Program-made: the position numbers and the translations under genes
From: Adiantum capillus-veneris
Taxonomy: Eukaryota; Streptophyta; Polypodiopsida; Polypodiales; Pteridaceae
DNA length: 64,000 bases
Assembly (NCBI GenBank): GCA_014529385.2
Contig: CM043966.1
Location: 109,264,308-109,328,307 of the forward strand
Direction of reading: 5' to 3'
Notes under the pieces: generated by a model
Told to the model about the DNA's origin: nothing
What the model saw: only the letters and a program-made list of their open reading frames with translations
Database searches by the model: none
Shown: positions 34,195 through 45,306 of the stretch, piece after piece
How positions within the stretch are numbered: position 1 is the first letter of the stretch
How the letters are laid out: each line of letters starts with the position of its first letter

Positions 34195-35833
34195 TGCATG
34201 GGTGATCTACTAATTAACCATTTGCTGGATCCATGCATATATTCAAGAATGTCGGAGAGATCCTCTTGAAGACAATCATAGAATGAAAGACAATTGAGCT
34301 TCACCAGATGATTCGTAGTGATGCCAGAGCTGTGGCCTTTCACCAATGCAGCTAGCTAAACAAAACTTCCAAGAGCGCCATGGGTACAGGCATAAGTTCT
34401 TGCATATTCATTCTTCCAATTGAGATTAAGGGGTGTTTAACGAGGAAGTGCGGACCTACATATACAAGATTTCAGAGCTAGTGTGGTGGATCTCTTCCAA
34501 GGAGATACGGGAGGAATCTATTGCAGTCGCAAGGCTAACTCCATTCAGGTAGTTTGCATGATTGAGAAGTATCTACCCATGAGCTGCCTAACTATCCAAA
34601 TCCACTTGCTCATCCATGTAGTAGATGAGGTTGCAGTGGCATGTACAGTCCACAGTCGTTGGATGTTCTTTCTAGAGCGGTTCATGAAAACACTTAAGGT
34701 TTTGTTCGCCAAAAAGCTCATTCAGAGGGGAGCATGGAAGAAGGATGGCTGGTGCAAGATGACGACCGAATTTCTATCCGTTTCTGACCTAGAAATACCT
34801 CGACCATGGAGCGATGAGGAGGATGCACGACTGGTGGGAGAGGAGCCGCAAGGGCAAGGGTGAGCCGAAGAAAATGAACAACGCCATGCGAGAAAAGGTC
34901 ACAAAGTTCTGTATACTAAATTCAGCGCCGATGCAAAAATGATTTGAAGGTACGAAGAGAGAGAGAGACGCAATAGGGAGCGACAGGATTTCAGGAGAAG
35001 TCGAATGACTAGAGGTTTACCCTTGCCAGAATATCTCACTCCTCTACCTGAATTCCCCTACAATGGCATGTTTGGACAAGACAGTGAGAGCAGATCGACA
35101 GATCGGAGAACCCATATCTCTAGAAGAGGAAGAGCTGGCTATTGGATGTGACTAGAAGTATCATACATACATGGCACTGTGGTCGCATGGAAAACATTTC
35201 AGAACAGAACAAATTGATAGCAGAAGAAACACGTTTTAAAGTGGGGTAATGGTTATTTCATGCAAAAGAGCAGGGCCAGTGCCAGAACACGAATGAGAGC
35301 ACTAGGAACCTAGATTACTATGGTCTGGTGTCAGATATCCCTGAAAGTAAGCTTCAGCGGGCGGTTTGAGATGTTTTTGTTGGATGTGAAGTGGTTCAAG
35401 GTGATTACTTCTGGTCGCAATGCAATGGTACGCAAAGATGGAAACAAACTTGTGCAAACATATTCTACAAAGGTTTGGACAGATGGGAGCGACACATTTT
35501 CTCTTCCCGAACATTGCGAGCAAGTGGTCTTTGTACCGTACCCTCGAGAGCGACAATGGTGGTTTGTGGTTCAGGTTGCTCCAAGAAATAAACAAGTCAG
35601 ATGATGTCCATACTACTGTGACATTAGATGAGATGGAAAAAGGTATGGCAGAGGAAGCTCACAGATATACGAGGGATGATACAGACAAGCCAGAATTTAC
35701 ACTTGTAGATGAAGATGCAATGGATGAAGACAATCTGCCAGAACGAGCTGGGACAGAGTTATGTTTGCAATTAGAGATAGACGATGATACGGTGCAAGAT
35801 CTTATCGATGATGCCTCACTCGTCGAGGCCTAG
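34195..35833 (+). pseudogene. CACTA transposase (TNPD-like), C-terminal half
   Basis: Reading through frame breaks: SMHIFKNVGEILL (34231), the LPIEIKGCLT segment (34420), ISELVWWIS (34470), then MIEKYLPMSCLTIQIHLLIHVVDE and WMFFLERFMKTLKVL (34558-34700), which is the DUF4218 region of CACTA transposases. From 34890 a charged spacer follows, then GNGYFMQ and FLLDVKWFKV with QVVFVPYPRERQWWFVVQV (35370-35580), the DUF4216 region. An acidic tail ends at the TAG at 35831. Several stops and frameshifts are present. The catalytic N-terminal half is absent. Confidence 0.85.
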
Positions 35834-35939
35834 GCCTGTAAGTGTTGTGTGAAGACATTGATTTAAAATTAATCTTAAAGTTAATTTAAACAACTGTGTT
35901 CTGACGCTTTATTTTACTTTCTTTGTGCAGGACTTTAGT

Positions 35940-37197
35940 ATGGCAGACTAGTTTCTAGATCCCTCTTCTATGAGTGCAGATGCATTCATGGGCTTCATTA
36001 CACGGATGATGCCTGCTCAGATGGCAGAGGCTTCTCAGTACTGGGTAGCCAGAGGCACGGGTACTACGCCTCCAAGCTTCACACTCGAGGGTCCGACGCC
36101 TAGGGGGGGGGATGCCTATGGGTACGACGCCTGCTTCTCCAATCACGGCCGCTTCGACACCTAGGATTGGGGCAGAGACGGGTACGTCCTCATCTCCGAA
36201 GCACAGGTGCACTTGCCGATCTCGGCGATTGTCAGGTGGAGGTGGTGGTTGTTGTGGAGGATGGTCCACAGATGCTTCGACCCCACCTCGCTCACGACCC
36301 CCGTCCTACCCAGGCACACCTCTCGACACATCTCGAACACCTTGGGGGCACACGATCCTAGTGCCTCCAAGCTCTATACTATACGTGCAGATGGTTCTGT
36401 TGACATAGATAGATTCGGAACTGAGATGAGATAGCAGATTTGCCAGCTCGTGGAGCTACAATTTTTTACCAGCATTCTGACGTCTTGGGGTGAGCAGGAA
36501 AATGACAAAGTTACTTACATAGTGGAGTCCATGCTGAGAGAGTACCAGCCTGCTCCGGGTTCTGAAGTTGTTCGGAAGAGGTGGATCAAGGGTGTTGCAC
36601 GGGAGACCGTGAAACATCGACGAGATGCAGCTCGGAAGGCTTTTAGGACTGGCTCGCCAAAGCCTTTGGGCATCCCACACGAGACGTGGCTGCAGATCAG
36701 GGAGGATGAGCGGACAGCGGCCACACGGTTCAGACAGCAGCGTGAGGCCGCGCAGATACGACAGATGACCAGGGGGACATCTCATCTTGGCAGCGGAGGC
36801 TTCGACACCTTTCGCTATGAGTTTTTGAGTTTATAATCCAATCTTAACTATGGTGTTTTTTAAAACGCGATGAATCATGTATTCTTATTACTTTGATTTT
36901 TGTATAAATGCAGAATGGTGCGATGCATCGAGCCCCGACACGTCAGGAGGAGTCAGATAGATATCGCAGAGGTATCTATGAAGTATTGAACGATCTTGAT
37001 GCTTCAGGAGAGCCTGTAGACTGGGAGGCCTTACAGTCTCTCTGATCGCTTGAGGTGAGACGTTAATATGTGTGAGTTGATTTAATTAAGTAAGTTATAT
37101 GTGAAGTAATATCAATACTAATTTTGTGAGTTGTCCTATGTGCAGGTTGTGACGCCTAGTCATCAGTGGACCGAATTTCATATATATGCTTTGTGAG
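35940..37197 (+). pseudogene. Ptta/TNPA-like second protein of CACTA element 2
   Basis: An acceptor-like TTGTGCAG precedes 35931. The N-terminal part is Pro/Thr-rich with stops. The conserved part, 36450-36836, has VVRKRWIKG, KHRRDAARKAF, PLGIPHETWLQI and RFRQQREAAQIR, ending in TSHLGSGGF. This resembles the plant transposase (Ptta/En/Spm) domain, a DNA-binding accessory protein of CACTA elements. A further exon-like segment follows (36914-37043; HRAPTRQEESDRYR, then LNDLDASGEPVDWEAL), and a last short one (37146-37197) ends at TGA. Confidence 0.7.
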
Positions 37198-37240
37198 ACA
37201 CACACACGCTTCTGTGTCTCCTTTTGTATAGACATATATA

Positions 37241-37510
37241 TATGGTTATGGTTATTGTTCAGATAGTTATTGTTTTCCTTATGGTTATGGTTATTGTCAT
37301 TGTCATTGTATAGACATGGTTATTTCTCCTATTCTTGTATAGACATAGTTATGGTTCAGGTTTTGTTTATGGTTATGTTTAACTTTTTGGTTATGCTTAT
37401 GGTGATTGTTAATTTTGTTTCTGGTTATGATCAAAGTGGTTATGGTCGGTTATGGTTTTAAGTTATGGTTATCCTTTTAAGTTATGGTTATGGTTCGTTA
37501 TGGTCATTGG
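37241..37510. repeat. Degenerate TATGGT/GGTTAT repeat tract
   Basis: Irregular tandem copies of GGTTAT with ATTGT variants. It is not the plant telomere unit (TTTAGGG). Confidence 0.8.
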
Positions 37511-37512
37511 CC

Positions 37513-38841
37513 TTAACACTAGAATGGTAACCTAACAGGACATAAAAGTGTCCTTTCATGGTTTTGGAAAAAATTCCAAAACATAGTAGATCCACTCATT
37601 TTGAAAAATCCTTTCATGAGCTTATAGTTCAATAACTACTACATATGGAAAAAATGAGAAACTTGTAATTTTTCTCATCACTTGGTCACTACAAGCCTCC
37701 AAAGTTGATGGACCAGTGCATTTTTCCCAAAACAACAATTTCTTACGGTTGATTGCATATAAATAAGACTGGGGATTTTTGTAGGACATGAGATATAATG
37801 CCCCGTTAACTTCAATGGGTTGGTGACCAAAACATATGGTTGATTTTACCTCACTAATTTTGTTTTGGGCAAAAAAATAGGTACAAAAAAGTTGCATTTT
37901 TGCCATTCTGCAGACCTATCATCAAGGTTTCTATAGTCACGCTCAATACAGATACTATATACATGTTTTCTTGGTTTCCTGTGGGCCTTTTGATTCAAAA
38001 GGAGCCATGGAGCATGTCAAAAGGATAACGGATCTCTTAGAATTGGAACCTTGGGGGCAATGACAAAGTGCTAAATACAGCAAACATGAAAAAACTGGGT
38101 TTAGCATTATGACCTCTAGAAACCCATAGAAACTACTCAATATCTAGCCAGGTTTTTAGTCTATGATTAGATATGGTTACTACCTACCAAATACACACAA
38201 TTGGCTTAAGAAACTAGCAATATTGAGAAAGTTATACTTGCTACTCTAAAATGTATCATATTCTTCAGCAACAATCAAAAAACTCAACCATCATCATATA
38301 CTATGCTATATAGTATATTAGGTCCCTCAAAACTCAAGGAAGATTAGCTTTATGTTATACATTACACTTACACAATCAAAATTGAATTTGGATATCAAGA
38401 AAGCCACCAAAAAAATCATAAAAGTGCTAATTTTGGCCAAAAAAAAGGATTATGCAATTCTTGTAAATTGGTCATAACTTTCAATTTTAACACTTAGCTC
38501 TCCCTACAAGCATCAAAACATGTTGAGAACTATGAAGGCCTAACCTCTAGCCATCTAAACGTCACAAACATGAAGTTTAGAGTGGTATAGTTGCCAAAAA
38601 ATGAAAAAAAAGCCAAAAATAGGACCCGTTTTTTCACACAGTTTAGGTTCAAAATGTTGTGCAAGAGTAAGGTTAATGGTGAGATCGATACTCCAAAAAA
38701 AATGCCAAGTTTTTTTCAGTTAATAAGGCAACTTTGTGGATATATAGCACCTAGAAATTCATTTTCATACTCTTCAAATAATTCAAGAAAAATGGTCACT
38801 TAACAGGACACAAAAGTGTCCTGTTACCATTCTAGTGTTAA
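37513..38841. mobile_element. TTAA-flanked non-coding transposon, 1.32 kb, piggyBac-like
   Basis: TTAA at 37513-37516 is followed by CACTAGAATGGTAAC. The right end is the exact reverse complement of that 15-mer, followed by TTAA at 38838-38841. Just inside each end lies an AGGACA...TGTCCT inverted repeat (37537 and 38806). A TTAA duplication is the mark of piggyBac-type transposases, although canonical piggyBac ends begin CCC/CCY, so the class is tentative. The interior is AT-rich with no recognisable protein. It is nested in CACTA element 2. Confidence 0.7.
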
Positions 38842-39069
38842 ATCTCATGTGAGATCCTACATGGATAGCATGTAGGAGGCGTATACATGATATATATTTT
38901 TTGAAAAATTTATGTAAAAACGTAGGGAACTCTGCCGAAATTTATGCGGGAGCACGGTTGATTTTGGTGCTGCTCGCTTTTTTGGGCAGAGGGTAGGAAG
39001 TCTGGCTGTGGTGGCTGTGTCCATCTTTTCACTGGGCACAGGCCAAGCTACCTGCCCTCTGCCCAAGAA

Positions 39070-39268
39070 TTTTTTTTAATGTTATGGTCATCAATATCTG
39101 CGTTGCTATAAGCGTCTATATACGCGTCACTATCTGCGTCGCCAATAAACCCTTTCCACACGTATATCGATGCTCTTTGCGAGAGTTTCACAGGGACTCA
39201 TATAGCGACGCGTATAGCGACGTTAAGCATCGCTATATACGTCGATAACACCTTTTTTTGTTGTAGTG
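39070..39268 (+). repeat. CACTA right-end subterminal repeats and TIR
   Basis: Clustered ATAGCGACG, TATATCGATGC and TATACGTCGATAAC motifs in both orientations, ending in GTTGTAGTG. The same motif family occupies 61630-61770 of the second CACTA element, so both belong to one family. In En/Spm such motifs bind the TNPA-type protein. Confidence 0.75.
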
Positions 39269-39562
39269 TACCCCACTTTCTTTAATATAGATATATATAT
39301 ATGTATAATGTATAATTGTTAAGCCTTTACTTAACATTTGAATGTTCTAATGCATGTAGAATTAAAGCCTAAATTTATCTAGTAATGGAGGTGGGGCTCC
39401 AAGAAGTCAATAATAAACACGGAAACTATAGCAATTTTATGGACAAAAAATAAGAAATACTAGAGCCGTCTGTTTAGCGGCCTTTCCGGTATAAATTTTC
39501 AAAGAATGCGAAGCCATAAGGTAGATATATATAAGAGAGTATATATATAAATATAAATATTG

Positions 39563-39606
<44 letters not shown>

Positions 39607-39826
39607 CATATATATACACACACACACATAGTAGACATGTGTAGGTAGATAGTCATAGATAGGTGGATTGAGCTTTAAAAATATGGATAAATTGAAATGA
39701 ACATATCTATCTATCCATTATCTATATATGCCTATCCATTCATCTATTTAAACACAAGGAAGTCATATGGTTTAATGAGACCTATGGCTAGAGAGTGAAG
39801 TCATGCAAATTTCATTTTGTTGATAA
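39269..39826. other. Non-coding AT-rich DNA with TA and TG microsatellites
   Basis: (TA)n at about 39287-39302, (TG)n at 39573-39599, and ATCTAT-type repeats at 39700-39745. No gene seen. Confidence 0.7.
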
Positions 39827-40093
39827 GGGTGAAAGCATGTTAACATGTCGCGTTTTTTGTGCTAGTTAACATATGTCAACAACCACATCTTGTAAGCATA
39901 ACACGTAGATAGGACAATCATGTTTTTTCAAGTGTGTGGGCCACCATCATGAACTATACAAAGTGTATACTTGGACTTCAAAAAAATGAATCGTAATATT
40001 TTTAAAATCTCTAACAATTAAGCTTAGTCGTTACGTTGAGGTAGTGGTGTAGTCATGAAGCATGGAGGGAAGCACGACGCAGGGGCCACATGT

Positions 40094-40355
40094 TAGAGAG
40101 AGGGAGGAAAGCGCTTACCAGCTACTGCAAGCAGGTCTGCAGTCAGAGGCCAGCAGTCAGCCCAAGTGGAGGATACCTCACCACTAGAGCCAGCCACCTC
40201 CGACAACAATCTTGACAATTCTCCACCAAGAAGAAAGTCGAGAGACAAAGGTTCTGTTGCTTCTCCTCCGCCCTGCAAAAGATTGAAGGCTTCTAGTTCC
40301 CGAGGATCCCCAATGTCAAAGTACGTGCATGAAGGGAAGGGGAAGCATGGCTCAG

Positions 40356-40391
<36 letters not shown>

Positions 40392-40440
40392 ATGAGGGGG
40401 CCACATTTGGAAGTTGTAAATCAAGCAAAGCATGACACAT
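40094..40440 (+). pseudogene. Unassigned basic, Ser-rich ORF with CT tract
   Basis: The frame reads through LPATASRS, DTSPLEPATSDNN, SPPRRKSRDKG and PPPCKRLKASSSRG, a composition like a nuclear-localised linker. It then enters a CT tract (40359-40390) that yields alternating Ser-Leu. There is no recognised domain. It may be the first exon of whatever gene the next segments belong to. Confidence 0.35.
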
Positions 40441-40854
40441 TTATCCAGCATGCCCCAACTACCAATCTGTTAGTGAATCCTCTTACCCATGAGAAAATTG
40501 TGTTGCTAAGCATATACTACAATCAACACAGAGGACTATGCATTCAACTTATATGATTGTTTTTGCAGTAGCCCCTAACTGCAATCTAGTTTTGGATTCT
40601 CTCACACTGATCAGGTGCCTGTGCATTGCCTTAGGCATTCAAGGTGCACTCTTAGATGATTGCATATAAGGAGAGCCTGCACAATTGCCTGTGTAAAAAT
40701 TACTTACAACCCTTTTCTAGTGGGGTTCTGTAAGGTTTTAATCTTATAACTTGTGTGGTGTGCAAGCCGACGGAAAGCTCCCAAGCTGAACATCCCACTA
40801 TAGGAAAAGTTTTGTGTAACAGCAGAAGAGTTTAACGTTGTCCATGGCCTCTCC

Positions 40855-41103
40855 ATGGACGGTGTCGACCCCAAATTGGTGAAGTGGGAACAGATTACAG
40901 ATTTGGAGTGGTTCAACGTATTCAGAGAGGCGAAGGATCGCAACAAATATCGCTTGAAATATAGTTCTTCAGTTGCACTACAGGGTGTACCAGAATGCCC
41001 CCACCAACATGTAAATGAATTCAGCTTTTGCGAAGGGTTTTGTAAAACAATTCAGTCTAGTGGAAATTGCAAGTGGCTCAATCATGCAGCTCAATTGGGT
41101 TGA
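40855..41103 (+). CDS. Unassigned exon-like ORF
   Basis: Balanced composition (MDGVDPKLVKWEQITDLEWF...) and codon use unlike the AT-rich surroundings suggest real coding history. Contains CPHQH and CEGFC pairs, which could be metal ligands. It follows about 400 bases of non-coding DNA and ends at TGA. I do not recognise a family. Confidence 0.35.
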   Translation: MDGVDPKLVKWEQITDLEWFNVFREAKDRNKYRLKYSSSVALQGVPECPHQHVNEFSFCEGFCKTIQSSGNCKWLNHAAQLG

Positions 41104-41173
41104 GTTTGTTGTCCAACATTTGTAGGACATTGTAGAAAAAGGATACTACGATGCCCATGTTTAGAAGTGGAGG

Positions 41174-41661
41174 GTGCAAAATACCCACCCCTCAAGTCAA
41201 AAAATAGAGGAGGGCTCCACGGAAACAAAGGACGATTGCACTAGCCAAGTAGCTCTAAACGTTGTTTTTGCTACCAGGGCAACACCCCTCTCTATTAACA
41301 GCTCTCACAAAGTGACAACAAGCATGTCATATTTTGGGCTCTCTGATTTGCAGCACATCATGAGTGCAAGTGACCATCTCAGAAATTGACTACAGGATGC
41401 TAAACAACAGCACAAGAATGCGGGTAAAAAGCTTGAAGCTGCGAGGGTTCTGAAAGTAAGCCATGATATGGTTAGCCGTGTAGTACTTGCTATGAGATAG
41501 AATCTTCACGATGCTGAGAATGAATTGCGGTGTTTAGATCTCACTGACAATGTGGATGCAAGGAGAGAAATAGAGCTCAAGGTAAATATCAATACACTGG
41601 ATGGTTTGGGATTTCCTCATAGTGAGGATACCCCCACTACTGTTGATATTGACATAACCTG
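41174..41661 (+). pseudogene. Unassigned helical ORF in two pieces
   Basis: The first piece (to 41389) ends YFGLSDLQHIMSASDHLRN. After a TGA the same frame continues as a helix-rich KKLEAARVLKVSHDMVSRVV segment, then a TAG, then the acidic DLTDNVDARREIELKVN (to about 41660). It could be a coiled-coil region of one protein interrupted by stops. Confidence 0.35.
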
Positions 41662-41775
41662 AGCATAACCTGTCTTCGTGTAAGTGCCGATGGTTTCTGT
41701 GATTGAACCTTATGTTTTGAATATGTGCACAACTATCCTATGTAATTACCATGCCTCTATTTTGATTGGTTTGTA

Positions 41776-42133
41776 GATTATGTGGAGGTGTAGGAAGCGA
41801 AAGTGCATGCCTGCGATAGTCAATTGCAGCTGTTCATGCAGATAAGTAGGATGATACAAGACTCCTTCATCCCCACTACCCTATGCAATATAGCTATGGA
41901 CACTTTTATAGAGTGTATAGGAGGGGTACATGATGGGACAACAAGCAACCTGTGTATTGGCTGTGGTTTGTCACTAGTACACGAAATCAGTGCAATGGTC
42001 AAAATGCCATGTGAGAATACCTATCACCTAATCTGCTTTGTTGTTGTAGAGCTTCCACCTACCAGCAGAGGATACCAGTTGAATGGTGTGGCAAGGTCAC
42101 ATGGCAAGGACATCCAATCACTCAGAGTTCTGG
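41776..42133 (+). CDS. Exon-like ORF with possible RING-like zinc motif
   Basis: The segment runs from an acceptor-like TTTGTAG to a donor-like CTG|GTAAGA at 42133/42134. It encodes CIGCGLSLVHE..MPCENTYHLICF: a C-x2-C followed by C-x4-H-x3-C, the spacing of a degenerate RING/treble-clef finger. The good splice donor directly precedes the palindrome array, which would lie in the following intron. Family unknown. Confidence 0.4.
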
Positions 42134-42179
42134 TAAGATAATGTTAAGGAACACTTATCCAACCTTGATTCCTACACTA

Positions 42180-43330
42180 GCCCTGTGTATGCTAGTTAGC
42201 TTGGTGGGTATGGTGTCTAGCATATTGTGTATGGTAGTTGGCAAACCTAGTTATGCTAGTTAGCATACTATGAGATATAGCTAGCATACATTGTCATGGT
42301 GGTAAGCATACTATGTATGTTAGTTAGCAAAACTAGTTATCCTAGCTAACATATTGTGAATACTAGTTGGCATTTTTTGTATGCTAGTTAGCATACTGTG
42401 TATGCTAATAAGCATACCTTCTATGCTATTTAAAAAACTATGCATGCTAACTAGCATAGAGAGTTTTCCAATTAGAAACAAAGTATGCTAATCAGTTTAA
42501 TATGCTAATTAGTGCACAATGTGCTAGCTAGCAAAAAAGGTATGCTAATTAGCATACTTTTTATGCTAATTAGAACACTATGTATGATGGCTATCATGCA
42601 AGTATGCTAATTAGAAAAAAGGTATGCTACTTAGCATATATAATATGCTAACTAGCTAACAAGGTATGCTAATTAGCATACCTTTTTTCTAATTAGCACA
42701 TTGTGTATGATGGCTAGCATGCAAGTATGATAACTAGAAAACAACATACCTTGTATTCTAGCTAGCGTTTGGTGCATGCTAACAAGCATTCAAAGTTTAT
42801 TTAGCATACCTTCTTTGCTAGCTAGCATAATGTTTATGCTTGTTAGCATACCTCTATGCTAGCTAGCATACATTCTAAGCTAGCTAGCATAATGTGTATG
42901 CTAGTTAGCATACCTCTTTGCTAGTTATCGTAATGTGTATTTTAGTAAGCATGCACAGTATGTTAACCAACAAAGATGGTACTGTGCTAATTAGTAGAGA
43001 CGTTATGTTAATTAGCATAACTTATCCTCTAGCTAGCATAGCGTCTATGCTAGCATACAATGTGTATGCTAATTAGCATACCATGTATGCTAATTTACAT
43101 AGCATGTATGCTAATTAGCACACCATCAGTAATAAGCATACCATTAGCATACACATAATTTTTTCTATTAACATTTTATGTATGCTAATTAGCATACATT
43201 CTCTGCTAGTTAGCATACACACTATATTCACACTTCCTTGTTAGCATATTTTGTATGCTAGTTAGCATATTGATCATGGTGGTTAGCACACTTTGTATAC
43301 TAGTTAGCATAGACAATATGAATGTCTACA
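42180..43330. repeat. Dense array of palindromic TATGCTAATTAGCATA motifs
   Basis: About 40 recognisable copies of TGCTA(A/G)(T/C)TAGCA, many extended to the perfect 16-bp palindrome, occur over 1.15 kb with roughly 20-30 bases between them. They vary by single bases and have irregular spacers. The motif also forms the subterminal repeats of the MITE at 3450-3737. The array sits between a donor at 42134 and an acceptor-like CTACAG at 43332. Confidence 0.9.
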
Positions 43331-43332
43331 GG

Positions 43333-43966
43333 ATATAGATGCCTACCATACATGGAATGCTACTTGTCACACTATTCATACAAGCAATCATAATGGCATC
43401 GATGAAAATTAACCGGTGAATGGAATACACAAGTATCAATGATGCAGGATGCGAACCTGACAAGACGCCTGTCAATCAAAGGAAAGAAGAGAAGCTCTGT
43501 AATGATGAATATGATGAGCTGGATAGACAGCATGAAAGGGCAGATGTAATGCCACAACATGCGACAACGTACGAGGCTGTTGCAGATGGTAAAGAAACGG
43601 ATGATGATGATGATGAAGATTTTATCATGATTACTCATCTCAAACCCAAGCCCCCTACAAATGATCAAATAAGCGTCTCAGAGGAAATAGTTAGGAGTGT
43701 GAAAGAGGAAGGTAGGAGTGCTCAAGAGGAAGGTTTCATGACTGACAGTGGGTTAACTACGCAAGACGCCGCGGTGATGACATCCCCCTGTAGGGTTTTG
43801 TAAACAAAGTGAAATTAAAGAGAAAAGTTGGCTTGGAACATATTCTGGAAGAACATGGGGATGAGAAATGTGTTGCCCCTCCAAGCACCCTGGATGACAT
43901 AAACAAACATAGTAAAGGTGAAAAGAAAGCCATTCACTCACGTGCTTGCAAGAAATTATGCTAAAT
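43333..43966 (+). pseudogene. Acidic unassigned ORF in two frames
   Basis: From the acceptor the frame reads DIDAYHTWNATCHTIHTSN to a stop near 43410. A second frame, 43420-43803, is acidic (ETDDDDDEDF) with repeated VKEEGRSAQEEG. A third continues KVGLEHILEEHGDEKC to about 43966. It looks like an exon or exons of a regulatory or structural protein damaged by indels. Confidence 0.35.
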
Positions 43967-44165
43967 ATGTTCCCTGTTGTGTCGAAGTTATGTAGTGTTA
44001 GCAAGCTCCACACCCTGTGGCATGTATCTCTTTGGATATTTATAATGGAGAAACTCTTTTCAATATTATTTTACTATGTAGCAATTCAATAGTTTTTTCT
44101 TGTCCTTTATGATGTCTTTATTCGATACCATTTCTGTGTTACATGGCAAGAAAAACTGCAGTTAG

Positions 44166-44314
44166 TTGTCCTACATGATTTTAATTATGCCATTGCATGC
44201 AAAACCATACGAAAGCGGCGTATTGCCAAGGCTAGACAGGTACAAAAAGAAAAAGTCAAGATTGAGAAGTGCATGGCTAGCTATCTTAAACGCTTAACGA
44301 AAATTAATGAGTAG
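44166..44314 (+). CDS. Short basic helical exon-like ORF
   Basis: An AT-rich upstream and an acceptor-like region precede a frame reading VVLHDFNYAIACKTIRKRRI, then KARQVQKEKVKIEKC and SYLKRLTKINE before TAG. It is strongly basic and helical, and may be the linker upstream of the phosphatase-like domain. Confidence 0.3.
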
Positions 44315-44355
44315 TTCAATTATGTTCATCCCTCAGGGAAAGTTATTTTTGCTGA

Positions 44356-45306
44356 GTGTGGTATGCAATGCCAGACCCAATATGCGTGCCAAAGCGTTTG
44401 CCAGACGAGGGGCGTGCTTTGGTTCTTGATTTAAATGGATTTCTTGTTCAAGTTGTAGAGCCAATGCATGGTGGCTTTCCCCCTAAACATGGAGGGGAAA
44501 TGATAAAGTACAATGTGAAAGATAGGAGGTATTTATTTTTTCGCATAGACAACCACAAATTTCTGGATTGGTGCCTCCTATTTTTCCATGTGTATATATG
44601 GAGCACCAGCATTGCACCTAAAGTGAATGCAATATTAGAAACAATATTCAAAGAGCATTGGGCTAAGCTGAGAGGTGTTTTTTCACAGAATCATTGTAGT
44701 GGCCAGCCTTGGCAGATATATAATAAGCCTGTATTTTTGAAGGATTTGGGATTGATTTAGAAGAATTGCAACTTTGGGTCCCAAAACAATCTAATTATTG
44801 ATGATAGTATGTACAAAGTGTGCCAGAACCCTGAAGGAAGTTGGCTTGTTACTCCTAAGATAGAGGACTAGACCAAAGAACAACGACAAAACTTCGTGAT
44901 AGATACTTTGAGTAGCTGGATGTTCCTATGGCTGCAATCAGAGGATCGTGCAATGTATACAACTGAAAATGCGTTTGATACTTCCCCAGATTTTTTTCCA
45001 CAACAAGTGATCAGGAAACTCGAATTAGAAATGCACCGGCACAATGAGGCCCAACGTAATGAAGCCTTGAGTACGAGACAAAGGGAGGTTGATGAAGAAT
45101 CTATAAGAAATAAGAGAGAGAGGCTATAGAGGAAAAAATTAGAGAAGCAGCAGCAAGCAGAAGAAAGAGAGAGATTTGCAAGAACCAAAAGCTCAGCAAG
45201 AAGAAGAAAGAGAGCAAGACCCAAAAGCTCAACAAACAAAGAAGCAAACGGACTCTAGGAAAAAGCGAGTGTACAAGCGCGCTAAACCACGATCTTATCC
45301 AGAGTA
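44356..45306 (+). pseudogene. HAD/FCP1-like (NIF domain) phosphatase homologue, interrupted
   Basis: LVLDLNGFLV near residue 23 matches motif I of plant FCP1/NIF-type HAD proteins (family consensus DxDG; this subgroup often has DxNG, so the second Asp is missing and catalysis is doubtful). Then FLDWCLLFFHVYIWSTSIAPKVNAIL (motif II Ser/Thr region), SQNHC and KPVFLKDLG follow. After a TAG at 44758 the same frame resumes with LIIDDSMYKVCQNPEG (motif III DD pair) and, past another TAG, a long Glu/Arg coiled-coil tail to about 45300. Two in-frame stops make it a pseudogene unless they are spliced out. Confidence 0.6.

Larger units (their letters stand above)
34195..39268 (+). mobile_element. CACTA (En/Spm) element 2, right part
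   Basis: It contains the C-terminal half of a TNPD-type transposase, a Ptta-like second protein, an internal TTAA element, TATCGACG-type subterminal repeats (39070-39250) and a right end TTTTTTTGTTGTAGTG, the reverse complement of the plant CACTACAACAAAA terminus. The left part is missing: the coding sequence begins exactly at the G1 LTR boundary and does not reappear left of 22063. The three bases after the end are TAC. Confidence 0.85.

Noticed and set aside
36112-36408. Overlapping frames around the Ptta N-terminal region on both strands
   Set aside because: Shadow frames in a locally GC-rich stretch; only the plus-strand reading joins the recognisable domain at 36450.
37241-37510. Interstitial telomere repeats
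   Set aside because: The GGTTAT/TATGGT motif is irregular and is not TTTAGGG or TTAGGG.
42180-43330. CRISPR array
   Set aside because: The repeats are palindromic 16-mers of varying sequence with spacers of unequal length in a eukaryotic context. There are no cas genes and no conserved long direct repeat.
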